A DNA stretch of 64,000 nucleotides from Epiperipatus broadwayi (lineage: Eukaryota > Onychophora > Udeonychophora > Euonychophora > Peripatidae), in assembly GCA_028023455.1 (NCBI GenBank), contig JAQFVV010006841.1, forward strand, positions 186,001 to 250,000, read 5' to 3'. The notes beneath the pieces were generated by a model, which had not been told where the DNA came from, searched no databases, and saw only the letters and a program-made list of their open reading frames with translations. Positions 1 through 11,417 of the stretch are shown in pieces; position 1 is the stretch's first letter, and each line of letters opens with the position of its first letter. Both the position numbers and the translations under genes were made by a program.

Positions 1-1221
1 ATTATTTATGGCATATGTATTTTTCATTTGCTCTATACATTTACTTTAAAAGGCAAAAAATATATTTATAACTATATATTTAAAGTTTTTATAGTTCCAG
101 GTTTTATATTTTTCTCATGTACAGTTTTTATTTATTTAATTTTTTATATATTTATTGTTGTGATTATTTTTTTATGGATAATATAGCTTACTTTTTTATT
201 CTGTTGCGTTTTGAAATTTAATTTTTTATGGAGTTACAATTTTTCTTTACAGCTAATTTAATTTTTTGGGGAAATGCTTATATTGATACCATTTATTAAA
301 TATATTTATTTTGTAATCATTATGAATTGATATAATTGCTAAATATATTATTTTTAGGTTTTTAAAATATTATTGTGTTGTTTTTTCAAAAAGTATAAAA
401 CTTAGTAAGTTTTTTTTTTTTTGGCCATTAGTATGTAATTATGAATAGATCACAGGCTCTAATAGCATTAGTTATATTTGTTTGTTGTATTTGAAGCCTT
501 TTATAATAAATATAATGTATTTATGTTGCTAAGAATAATAAAGGTTCTGTTGGGGATAGAAAATTAATTGTACAATTGACATTTATTATATTTTCCATTC
601 ATTTTAATAATCTTCAATGAAGCTTGTATTTACAATAAAAAATCAATATTAATCAATACAAACTTAAATGAATGAATGTATATATAAATATAAAAGTCTT
701 ACAATATAGTGATAGTACATCTGAAAATCATGCTGTGACCTGGGTTAATGAAATTTAAGATTGTTTTAGGTAGCATTAGTCCATATGTAACTTAGTAATC
801 ACTCAATATTAATTGGTAAACAGGGTATTTAGCTATTTTTATCTAAAGAATAAAACAAGAATGGCTAAAAATGCTCAAAATCTTCACAACCAGCACAAAC
901 CTAGTGGCTAAGGTTTTTCCTTTGACTATTTTTCCATAAGGCATTGTTTGTCTTCTTTATGAAATTTTTTTATTTTCCTGATAATGAAAGTTTCAAACAA
1001 AATGACTATCCAAATACAAAGCTCTATTAGTTCTATAAAATTATGGAATATCTGAGAGAACCCTTTAGCTTTTTATATATTCCAAATGAAACATCTTACT
1101 TTGGATGAAAGTGTGATATTCTTTAAAGTATGCCATAGCTGGAAAGTGTATATTGATAAGAAGATAGCCCATTTGGAAAAAAATAAACAACTTTTTTATT
1201 GTTTTCATACTAAAATAAAAT
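1..1221. other. AT-rich noncoding stretch
   Basis: No coding frame with recognisable protein similarity on either strand. The sequence is A/T rich with short homopolymers and no tRNA-like or terminal-repeat structure that I can see. Confidence 0.6.
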
Positions 1222-1425
1222 AAACCATTAAGCATCACATGATCACCATCTCTTATAAAGCTCCTCACTGACGAAGGCCACAAGCCAGAAACTAGTCTGG
1301 GGATATTGGATGAGTAGGCATTAGATAGGGATTGTATGCACAAGTCTTCTGGCACCCATTGATTACTCTGGTTGGCATAGGGTGGCACTACTGTATGGAG
1401 AGTTTTGCCTTGTTTTAAAATAACT
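1222..1425 (+). mobile_element. Dispersed hammerhead-bearing repeat, copy A
   Basis: This segment recurs at 2222-2410 and 6262-6418. Its 3' half recurs inside foldbacks at 50842-51093 and 61843-62027. Shared landmarks in order are a CATCACATGATCACC-like start, a hammerhead core, a block ending GGATATTGGATGAG, a block reading GCACAAG..TTCTGGCA, and an end GGAGAGTTTTGCCT followed by TTTTAA. It has no protein-coding frame. Relatives show long target-site duplications, which suggests mobilisation by reverse transcription as a non-autonomous retroelement. The family name is unknown to me. Confidence 0.7.
1262..1303 (+). ncRNA. Type I hammerhead ribozyme (copy A)
   Basis: Seen: stem I strands TCCTCA (1262-1267) and TGGGGA (1298-1303) can form six pairs, one of them G-U. 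The core CTGACGA (1268-1274) differs from CUGAUGA only at the tolerant position 7. Stem II is GGC/GCC with a CACAA loop and an A-A closing mismatch. GAAAC (1288-1292) follows, then a minimal stem III with a two-base TA loop, then GTC (1295-1297) with predicted cleavage after C1297. Known: minimal type I hammerheads occur in Penelope-like elements and retrozymes. Self-cleavage is inferred, and the short stems II and III could make it weak. Confidence 0.55.
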
Positions 1426-1498
1426 GCTGAAATTTAACGGGCAGACTTAAATGAATTGAAGAGCTAAAAGATTAACTAAATTCTATGAGTAAAAGACA

Positions 1499-1902
<404 letters not shown>

Positions 1903-2221
1903 AAATGCAATATGAAAATAGTATTTTTAATTTAATAGTTTGTTTTAATATGTCACTCACATATCATTTTTGTAATATGAAAATTTGTCATATTTCAGTT
2001 TATGAATGCCTTTATATATATATAAATGAAAGTGTGTGTTTGTTTGTGCGTTTTTACTTCATTTAACAATTTCTTTTTAAAATCATTGTTTTTTATTAGT
2101 TTATTTTGTTTTAGTAATTTTAATTTGTTAGCTGCTAATTCTTATTAAGTAAAATATTTACTATTAAGTGTTTCAAGTAGTTATTTTCTTACATTAATAT
2201 TTATTTGTTACTTTGTAATTT

Positions 2222-2410
2222 AAACCACTAAAACATCACATAATTGTTTCTCACTGATGAAGGTCACAAGATAGAAACTAGTCTAGAGATATTGGATGAG
2301 TAAGCATTAGATAGGGATTTTGATGTACAAACTTTCTAGCATCCACGGATTACTATGGCATGAACTTGGTAGAACTACTGTATGGAGAGAGTTGCTACTG
2401 TTTTTTATAT
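2222..2410 (+). mobile_element. Dispersed hammerhead-bearing repeat, copy B
   Basis: Collinear with copy A across its length but more diverged. It is flanked by the direct repeat TGTAATTT at 2214-2221 and 2411-2418, consistent with a short or eroded target-site duplication. It has no coding frame. Confidence 0.65.
2248..2289 (+). ncRNA. Decayed hammerhead core (copy B)
   Basis: CTGATGA is intact at 2254-2260, GAAAC at 2274-2278 and GTC at 2281-2283. Stem I has two C-A mismatches (TTCTCA against TAGAGA), explained by transitions from copy A, and stem II is broken. Probably inactive. It still shows that the core positions are shared across the family. Confidence 0.4.
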
Positions 2411-2418
2411 TGTAATTT

Positions 2419-3929
2419 GTGAAAATTAATAATAATTTTCAATTGCTATTGAAGATATCCATCATATCATGTAATAAAGCAGACTTATAATGAATATTAT
2501 TATCTCTTTCTTTTTAATCAAAAATTGAATTCACAAAATTTTCAAATTTTTCTTATTTTAAATGCTCTTTTTAATAGAAAATGTTTTCAAACATAAAAGA
2601 AAATATTTGTTTAAAATATTAGGGATGTATTTTTTATTGCTTAAAATTTTTAATTTTGAATCTGTATTGATAATTTTAAATTCTACTCCTTTTGTCTTTT
2701 AGTCTATTTATTTTTATAGATATCAACTTGAGAAAATAATTATAATTATCTACTTTTTCAATTTACTTCTATATCAGGGTCTGCTTATATCCATAGAATA
2801 ATACTATCAGCTATTTCAGTTATCCACATTTGGATTAAATATTAAATACAAATTTAAAAAATTAGAGATCAACAAATTTGGATTCATACTTTACATATAT
2901 CTGTGTAAATGCCATCATGAATTACGATTAGACCGTTTTCATCTAACCACTCTTTATTACTATAGAATTTTTTTTATAGCTATATTTTATTTTGTTGATG
3001 ACTAAATATCTACATTTTATAATTAAATTATATTGTAAAGTGTGTCCGCTATTTTAAATATTCACGTGTCAGATATTTCCGAGAAAACTTGGAATCGAAT
3101 GATAGTGGATATCAAAAGACTATTATATACATATACCGTATATACATTCACATTGGTGCGTAAATACTTTTTATGAATATCCACACGCATTTATCTATTT
3201 ATATACATTTAGGATTTAATTATATTATTTTATAGATTTTTTAATAATGTTTTATTTAAATTACTTTTTTTAATATAGTAATAAATATCCATTACTTTTA
3301 TAAATGTTAACTTCAATTTTACTTTATAAGATTCTTAATGTGGTTCACAAATAGTAAAATGTTTTTTTTTTTTTAACAGTTAGTTTCTTTTTCTGCTTTA
3401 ACTTTTATTTAAAACTGCCTTTTTTCAGGTATTTCTTTTCAAAAATTGTGACAGCTATAACCTAATTTTTTTCAGCTCATTTATATATTTTTCTATTTTC
3501 AGCTGAATTACTTTCCACCATTAAAAGAAATTATTTTTTAACCACTTTTCTAATCTTTGTTAACATTAGTTAATTTCAAGTTCCATTTATTACCCCCAGC
3601 TTGTATTTCTTTTATTCTTTTTATTAAAGAATCAAAAGAGTGAGATTAAACATTTTTCTTCATTTGTAACAGCTCTCTCTATTCAAATAAAATATTCTAC
3701 TCTTACATCTTTTTTTGGGGGGAGGGGGGGATTTGTAGACATTGCTTGATTAGAGTTTCATGTTTTGTTAAAATCAACTCCAAATTTAATAAACTTTTTA
3801 CATTGGGATGACAAAAATTACATTAAGATTTTGCATGCAGACATATTCTTTATTACTTTTCTTATATATATAAACACATTATCTAATAAATCATATTATC
3901 TAATAAAAAGATAACATTCTTCACATTTT
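2419..3929. other. AT-rich stretch, no feature seen
   Basis: No recognisable coding, RNA or terminal-repeat signal. A G-rich run lies at about 3715-3731 and several poly-T runs are present. Confidence 0.5.
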
Positions 3930-4160
3930 TTTAGAAATTGATCATAAATCTGATTTTGATAATGCTAAAATACTTGTTAATTTGGAAAAATATGATTTGA
4001 GAACCTTGAAGAATCTATTGAAATATTAAAAAGACGTAGTGATTTAAATGAAAGTGATGAAGTACAACATATTTCAGTCTTGTGGAGACCACTTATTTTA
4101 CCCTTTTCTTCTAAAATCAATTTGAAATCAATTAATAGTGAAACTGAAAAAAATAAATAG
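3930..4160 (+). pseudogene. Penelope-like element, C-terminal protein relic
   Basis: Two frames together give the tail typical of PLE proteins downstream of the GIY-YIG domain: a segment with FDNAKIL and LEKYDLR, then after a one-base shift ESIEILKRRSDLNESDEV, then ISVLWRPLIL. Known: PLE proteins end with an aromatic-rich stretch, an R-ESIEI-like motif, an N-rich turn and a W-P-I/L motif. The rest of this copy upstream is not recognisable, and the frameshift plus missing domains make it a relic. Confidence 0.55.
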
Positions 4161-4805
4161 TTTGTTCATTTACATATTCTGAATAATCAACTATCAAATA
4201 TATATACAAGAGTGGTTGTTCTTTACTTCATGATCAATCTCGTTATTATTTGAGATCTAAAGGTTTTTCTTTAAAAAGTTAACTTTCATAATGATGATTA
4301 TTATTTAGTAAAAACATTAGGAATTAATATAAAATAGGACATAGTTTAACCCCTAAATACATTATTTATATATACAGATAGTAGGATCATAAAGAAAGGC
4401 AATTTAATTCATTTATAATATTTTTATAAGTCAAGGTATTATATGAAAAAAAAATGCATTAAAAAAAACTGCTTATTTGAAATTTCGATAAAATTATGCA
4501 GAAAAAAATTAATAATACAAAAAATATTAATTATAAAATAGCAAGAAATGTATAGAAGAAAAGTCTCAAAAATATAAAACAATATTTTGATGCTGAAAGA
4601 AAAACAAAAAAGAGAAAAAGATTATTAATAAAAACAGAAATAATATCAGAAAATTAATGCTAAAATTCTACAAGGAAATATATTTGAAATAAAACAATAT
4701 AGTCTATATTCTATTAACATAATTCAATTGCAGAGATGATTTATCAATTAAACCTATAAAAAAGATGGATATTTTAGAGAAGATGAACTAGGAAAATTAC
4801 AGCAT

Positions 4806-4930
4806 TATTTAACTTCTCTACAAGCAAATTTATAGTAATGGTATTTCCACAAACAAAAAAGGTATGTGGATGATGTTTTTGTTTGTGGAAATACCAATAC
4901 TATAGATTTGCTTGTAGAGGAGTTAAATAA
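4806..4930. repeat. Inverted repeat inside PLE reverse transcriptase relic
   Basis: The segment 4806-4860 is the imperfect reverse complement of 4876-4930; both carry the motif TTGTTTGTGGAAATACCA or its complement. The right arm is PLE coding sequence just after YVDD, so the left arm is an inverted partial copy. Inverted partial duplications at the 5' end are known for PLE insertions. Confidence 0.75.
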
Positions 4931-5740
4931 TTTGAATGGCTTAAAATGGACTATTGAAAAGGAACAGGATAAAAATATTAAGTATTTGGATTTAATTATT
5001 ACAAGAGATGATATGTTAAATTATAAATGAATAATCATACCATTGTATAAAAGGGGATATATAAATACTAAATCACAAATACCATTCATGTATAAGATGA
5101 CAAGTTTTAGATCTTTTTTGTTTTGTAATGAAACATTATGTCATTACCAGTGTGATAAATTAAAAAATATTGAGATATTTGCCAAGGAATCGCTTGAAAT
5201 TGGTTATAAAATTGAACAGATTAACAATACATTATGTCAGTTTAAAAAAAGTTATATTATTTAAAGGAGTTGAAGATTAATAATAAAAAATGGATATCTA
5301 TTCCATATGTGTCAAATGCTCAAATGAAATTTTTTAAGGATATATATAAAGATGTGTTTAATGTTTTATTTTGTATTACAAATATCATGAATAAGTTAGT
5401 GAATACCTGTCAAGCAGAAAAGTAATGTTGTTTATCAAATTTTTTATGAATGTATGTTATCATATATAGGTGAGTCAAGATGCAGTATTGAAAAAATATT
5501 AAAGGAGCATGAATTGTTGCAGAAGCATGTGAAAAATAAAAATAATAGTGATTTAATGACTGCTTCAGTTTTCTAGGAAAAGGACATGTAAATATAAATT
5601 TCAGTTTGATCTTGAAAGAGTTAAGATTTTTCATGATGAAAGAAATCATAATAAAAGAAAAATTAAGGAGGCAATTTTAATAAATAGAAATAAAATGATT
5701 AGAATTATTAGATAAGCTGCTAACATTAAAGTTCAGGATT
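4857..5740 (+). pseudogene. Penelope-like element RT and GIY-YIG relic
   Basis: The frame begins with RYVDDVFVCGN, the reverse-transcriptase catalytic YxDD motif, and continues through a KYLDLIITR motif typical of PLE RT. After a stop near 5030 a second frame (5043-5264) continues the RT-connector region. Near 5430-5520 lies a GIY-YIG-like stretch: VVYQIFYEC followed by SYIGESRCSIEKILKEH. Several stops and frameshifts separate these parts. Known: RT plus C-terminal GIY-YIG defines canonical PLEs. The RT N-terminal fingers are absent, so this is a 5'-truncated, dead copy. Confidence 0.7.
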
Positions 5741-6261
5741 CATGGCTTTTGAGTTGATGATGTTTGTTTCTGTTATGTTTTTTGAATTTAATGAGAGTTG
5801 ATGAGGGTTAAGGAATTAACTGAAAGTACTTCTGTGAATTGAAAAACAGTATATAATAGTTAATTACTGTTATATTTATTATTATTATTATTATTATTAT
5901 AAGTTTTTAATTAACAGACATATATATTTTAAAATGTAATAAATACTACTGTTGTTTATTTCAATTATTTTTATAATCATTTTTTAGTCTTTTACTATTA
6001 GGAAAATATGTGGGAGTTATATTTTATGCCAATAAACATCACCTAGTGGTGGCTATGGTTATTAAAGAACCAAAGACACCAAAATGTATGGATACTGAAC
6101 TGAGTTCAGACACATATGACTATATAAGATAATGGGCTTGGAGTGAAAACATTAAGGTGTTTTCAGTTTAAGACTCATAGTTTTGTAGTTAAGTGGAGAT
6201 AAAAGATGGCTGCTGGAGGGTTGCATTAGATCTAAGATCTAGGTGCAGTACTCTCGTATTT
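5741..6261. other. Spacer with short (ATT)n
   Basis: A short ATT microsatellite sits near 5877-5901. No coding or RNA signal is recognised. The segment 6010-6250 is less AT-rich than its surroundings but matches nothing I know. Confidence 0.4.
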
Positions 6262-6418
6262 AAGGCTCCTCACTGATGAAGGCCACAAACCAGAAACTAG
6301 TCTGGGGATATTGGATTAGACACTAGATGGGGATTTTATGCACAAGCCTTCTGGCATCCATTGATTTCTCTAGCTTGCTGTGTGTGGCAATACATATAGT
6401 GAGTTTTGCCTGTTTTAA
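6262..6418 (+). mobile_element. Dispersed hammerhead-bearing repeat, copy C
   Basis: Matches copy A from just before the hammerhead to the GAGTTTTGCCTGTTTTAA end, but not upstream of it. The copy therefore starts close to stem I of the ribozyme. It has a small internal deletion after TATTGGAT. Confidence 0.65.
6267..6308 (+). ncRNA. Type I hammerhead ribozyme (copy C)
   Basis: Stem I TCCTCA (6267-6272) pairs with TGGGGA (6303-6308). The core CTGATGA is canonical at 6273-6279. GAAAC lies at 6293-6297, minimal stem III with a TA loop follows, and GTC is at 6300-6302, placing predicted cleavage after 6302. Stem II has two G-C pairs and one C-A mismatch, so activity may be reduced relative to copy A. 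Function is inferred from the motif only. Confidence 0.55.
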
Positions 6419-7423
6419 GTTATATTTTATGTGGGATTTTTAATGTGGTGAAATATGTATCTTTCTTAATTTATTGGCATAATTTAAATTCACTCACTGA
6501 TACACATTTTTGTCCTTCTGTTATTTTAGCAGCTAAAAATAAGTCTGAAAATAAACAAACCTTTATATAATAATACAAATAATAATTAATAATTTATTTA
6601 ACATATAATTACAGAATTGTACCAGATATTATACTTTAGTAATATTAACAAATAAATTAGAAATAAAATTTTTAAGAAATAAAAGCGTATAAAGTAAATA
6701 TATAACTATAACTATATTTTTTTGTAATATTCTTGATAATTTTTTTTGAAGAGTAAATCAAATGTTTCTTCATTTATAAAATCTAAATTATAAATAATTA
6801 GGCAAATAAAATAAATGATGATTTTAGTGTGTCAAAACTGGTAACTTTAATATAGGGTAGGTTGTAACTATATGTTTTATTTCTTTATAACAAGTTTAAA
6901 TATAATAATAAGATTTTTGACCATTTTTATAACTAACAGCAATGAACTATAATTATTATTCAATTTATCATATTTAGACAATCTATTATAGTCAATTAGT
7001 TCTGAGAAAGTCCCTTCAAAAACTTAAAATCCAAGCAACTGATTTATATTACAAAAAGGGGAAGAACTATAAAGATGAATAATTTATGAAGTCATTAAAT
7101 TGGTTGCCATGCCCATGAATAGCATTTATAATTTTGAAAGCTTTATTAACAATAACTTCACTGTAATAAATGAAAAGACTTATTGATGGCAATCAACATG
7201 CCAAAATTATTTTGAATGATTACTGAAAAAATGATTGAACTTTTTTTTTGAAAGTTCGTTTTATTACTTTCACCTCAAATTGCAGTAGATTAAAGTCATA
7301 GGTTGAATTAATATGCCTAAAAATTTTGCAATTACCTGAACACATGTAAAAATTGCAAGAACAAAATTTCCTTTAAATCATCAATATAAATACTAAACAC
7401 TAGTGATGCTAAGATAGTATCTT

Positions 7424-7657
7424 AAAATAATAAAAAATCAAGTCAGATGTCACATGACTTAATTTAATAAAACTTGTATTTACAAATGTTATATATAGAG
7501 CTTATAAAATAAGCTCTTAACAAGCTTTGAGAATATCCTCAACCTCAGACCAATTTCTGCTTCTGGCACTTCACTGATGATGCCAGAAGCAGAAACTGGT
7601 CTAGGGTTGAGGATATTCTCAAAGCTTGTTAAGAGCTTATTTTGCTAGCTCTCTATA
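7424..7657 (+). mobile_element. Palindromic hammerhead element with 14-bp target-site duplication
   Basis: The exact 14-mer TAAGATAGTATCTT flanks the element at 7410-7423 and 7658-7671. Inside, 7499-7566 and 7581-7655 are near-perfect inverted arms carrying CAAGCTTTGAGAATATCCTC and its complement, and the loop carries the hammerhead core. A 14-bp duplication is typical of target-primed reverse transcription rather than cut-and-paste transposition. The outer AT-rich segment 7424-7490 is unpaired. It has no coding capacity and is non-autonomous. Confidence 0.75.
7567..7607 (+). ncRNA. Hammerhead-like core in palindrome loop
   Basis: CTGATGA at 7574-7580, stem II TGC/GCA (7581-7583 with 7589-7591), GAAAC at 7592-7596, a TG loop and GTC at 7599-7601. 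Stem I pairing is weak (U-A, a C-A mismatch, two G-U, C-G, A-U). A competing long hairpin between the element's arms could mask the ribozyme. Activity is uncertain. Confidence 0.4.
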
Positions 7658-8720
7658 TAAGATAGTATCTTGAAGGATTTTTAACTTGCGGTAATATCAA
7701 TGATAAGACTTTTAGTTAAATTTTATATAAATCATTCTTTGAAATTCTGAGAAAAACCAAATTTGTATATTTTAATTTATCCACATTAATAAAGACTGAA
7801 CAAAACAAGATATAATCAATACTGATTTTCAACATTAGAATATGAGAGATCCAAAAATAATTGAATCAGCCTCTGGTTTGCACACCTATTGTAGTATATA
7901 CTTTTGCTGTTACATACTTCTTGCAGAAACCTTTCTGCATCACTCTGCCAAATGGCATAGCCATGTGAATTCGTGGTTACTACATAGCACATTTTTTTTG
8001 TAAATTGTATTTTATGTATTTGTCAATTTTTATAATGACTGAAAAGTTCAAGCAATGTGAAATTCTATTTTCATTTACAGAAGTGAGAGGGAAAACAACT
8101 GTAATGCTTGAAACAGATTACATGCAAGCTAATCTCAGAAAAACACAAGTTTATGGCCTATTTAATTAAATGTTAAATTCACCACATTCCTAAAAAACAT
8201 GAAGATTGAAGTCCAAAACCAAAACAGTATTGATTTTTTTTTAATGCAAACAGAATTTTTTTCTCAGATTTAATTTGTAAAGGTGAGACATTTTATCTGC
8301 AAATTCTGAAGCATTTATGTGATGTGGTAAAATGTAAACATTCTGTTTGGTGGCAAAGAGATTAAGTTTATAACACTTAAAAAATAAATAAATATTTTTT
8401 TATATAAAATTCCATTTATTTTGGATACCCCCTTGTATGTTCAAATAATGTATGAAGATCAAACAAAAAAAACATGTTGTATAGGAACCAAGATTTTATA
8501 AACATTTCTAATGATTTTATTGTAAACATATTTTTCTAACATTTCCACAATTATATGAAGAACTGAAATAGGTCTGTAGTTATTAATTCTATTGGTACAG
8601 ATTTGAGATCTTTAAGAATGTTTTGGAAAATTTAGTTGCCAATGGAAAAAATAAGAATGTATTAAGAAGAGACAGCATTTTTTTTTGCACACTTTTCATA
8701 GATAAGAAAAGTATACTATT

Positions 8721-10746
8721 ATAATCTAAACTTGAATGTAACTTCAATTTGCTTAAAATTTATATAATATTATTGTTGAATCGATTGGTAGAAACAATTC
8801 AATCATTAGGCAATCTAAATTCTGAATAGACTTGAGTTTTTTTCAAATACAATGGAAAAATGAAGTAATAAATTATCAGCATAATGAAATTGGACCTTTT
8901 TTTTAAATAATGCCAGAAACTAACAAATGATTCAACTCTCTGGGATTAAGTAATATATGTTTAATATTTTTAAAATATAACTTTAATAGGTATATAAGAT
9001 TATCAAAAATTACATTTTGCATTTTAACTTTCCACTTATGATAATATGATTTTTCAAATTATTAAACATTTAATTAAATAATTTTATATTATGATAATAT
9101 TTGTTAAAAAATATAAAGAATTTCAAATGAGATTAAAAATTTATTTATACAAGCCAAAATAATCTTTTTTTATATTAATCTTTTAGTAGTCAGAAAAGGA
9201 AAGTAAAAAATGGTTTATTTAAATCAATAGTCAAAATACTATCCAGTAGTTGGAATGGATGGTGACTAATGCCTTCTTATTTACTGTTTATTTTTGAGAG
9301 ACGTTGGAAAGGAACTTGTATTGGATAGATTATTAATGATTGTTTTGCCTTGTATTCTATCAAAATTTTAAGAGTGCTTATTAAGTGTCAACAAAAGTGT
9401 TTTCTAATAAAACCACTTTTTGAATAAATGGATAACTCCATACACTAAATATAATATCCATTAAAAATATTATAATACATAACGTAGCAGTTATAATAAA
9501 TAAGAAAATTACAAAGTGTACTATGCTTTGAGTTCTTATACCTCTATATGTAATCTGCAGTATTATAAAAAGAATTCTCTTTTTGAATGCAATAACCTCA
9601 GTATTATTTTCATTCTTAGCCTACGGCAGATAACATTAATTGGTTGCTGTCCTAAGTAAAACGCTTTCTAATTAACTAATTATAAATGGATAGCTCCACA
9701 CACTAAATATTTCCATCTAAACATTCATTAAAAATATTATATTACAATACATATACTAAATATATAACTTAAGTTTCAACTAAAATAACTCACATACTCG
9801 ATACATATGTATACTTTTTATTTTTGTTTGCAAGTATAGTAATGGCTTTGAAAGCTATATGGAGCACAGCTCAAACTGTCATTTCTTATGATCGAATGTT
9901 ATGTGATTTCCCAGACTACTAAAGTATTCGATTTTCTTTATCCCTTATGCCGTACATACGTTAATGTAAATCTTATGTTTTTTGTAAATAATTGAAAATA
10001 ATGATCATTAAACAAATCAAATTAATTTTTAAAAAAAAAAAAATGTGTTAAAACTCATATAATAATATATATACATCATAACATAAACGTCTAAGTTGAT
10101 TTATACCTTTTTAAATTTACATTGAAGAAGAAATTCAACTTTTGAATAGATGCATATTTTAACCTTCACAATATTCTTTTTTGAGATTATCAATTCTCCG
10201 TCGCGATTATCAGTCTTTTAACTAGAAGGCCAAATTTCTAAAGTTTCTATGTTTAATTCGTTTAGACTACAAATTCAAGTAATTTGCTCTTGCAATAACA
10301 TAAGTAAATTGTATTTATCCAACACTCATTCTCATTTCTTTCTAGATTTATTTAAAGGCGGTTTCAGTTCTTTGAAGTTAGACAATCTTTAAGTGAAAAA
10401 TTTTAAATAAAAAGATTAAAAAAAAAAGAATGAAACTTAATTTATAGTATTATAAACTTTAATATCATATATATACACAAATGAAACGAACCTATTTCAT
10501 TACTTTTAACCTTTCAACAATTTTTAGCCTCCTTTAAAGTTTATTCTACACAAATATTCATGTAATGAATGTTTTTAATTTATTATAAAATTTAATTTGG
10601 GACACTTTAATTTTGAAAAAAAAAAAAAAAAAAGAATTCAGCTTATAGCAAATGCCATATATTATAACACAATAAATATACAATCACTTTTTATTTTAAA
10701 ATATATATGTTCTCCAATAATATTAACAAATACATAATATTCTCAT
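8721..10746. other. AT-rich stretch with a local diverged duplication
   Basis: Segments near 9399-9480 and 9661-9752 share ATAAATGGATA-CTCCA-ACACTAAATAT and a following ATTAAAAATATTATA block, so they are a diverged direct repeat about 260 bases apart. No coding or RNA gene is recognised elsewhere in this stretch. Confidence 0.5.
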
Positions 10747-11219
10747 TTTTTCTTTCCAAAAACTTTATTTTCCTATATTAATAATGAATATATTTTTATA
10801 TTGTACAAATTCCAACGTTTCAATTGTTATATATTCTTACAGTCATTTTCAAAGATCTACAACAACAAAAAAATAAATATTTATAAATAATACCTTAATT
10901 ACATAAAACTTTCTTCTTATATCAACATAAACATTAAACAAAAACATAAATTATATATAATTATATTGTACTTCTCCTTACTTTACTTTTTATTATTATT
11001 CTTTCTTCTTTTTATTATTTAATTATAAATCTTATTACTTTATAAAAACATCTAAGAAACTTTTTATACCAATTTTAAAACAACCCTAATTGCAAATTAC
11101 TTCACCCTTTTAAATCTTTATCTAAAAAACCATCTCAAAAACCACATTCCTTTTCTATATCTTTAAATGTATTTAAAACAAATATAAACGTTTTTTTTAA
11201 AAAAAACTTTAACAATTTA
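10747..11219 (-). mobile_element. PLE left arm, 3' flank
   Basis: Reverse complement of 26364-27252 without the hAT MITE. It holds the 3' untranslated part of the left PLE copy, including a stem-loop followed by GAAACGTTGG on the minus strand near 10826-10865. It ends at the LINE-1 target site, whose 15-bp duplication AACTTTAACAATTTA is at 11205-11219 and again at 17506-17520. Confidence 0.8.
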
Positions 11220-11417
11220 GTTTCAATAATAATTTATTATTTCTAATGTATACAGTGATGTGTAATCATACAATTGGGGTTTACATTGTTGTTCTAACTA
11301 TCTTGTTATTTCCATTTGGGTTCTGATGAGTCTATGTTGCCCAATATGGTGTGAACATTAGATCTTTCACATATTTGTTATCTGATTGTTAGCCCCCCCC
11401 CCCCTTTTGCCTTGTTG

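Larger units (their letters stand above)
6850..8720 (-). pseudogene. Decayed LINE reverse transcriptase (Jockey/CR1-like), interrupted
   Basis: Reading the minus strand, 8600-8530 gives NYRPISVLHIIVEMLEKYVY, a good match to the non-LTR RT motif NYRPIS..P...K.LE. Further on, 7390-7330 gives FSIYIDDL, the block preceding the catalytic loop, and 7130-7080 gives a VNKAFKIINAI-like thumb segment. Stops and shifts are frequent. The catalytic YADD box itself is not clearly preserved. A 234-bp palindromic element (7424-7657) is inserted in the middle. The clade assignment is tentative. Confidence 0.45.
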
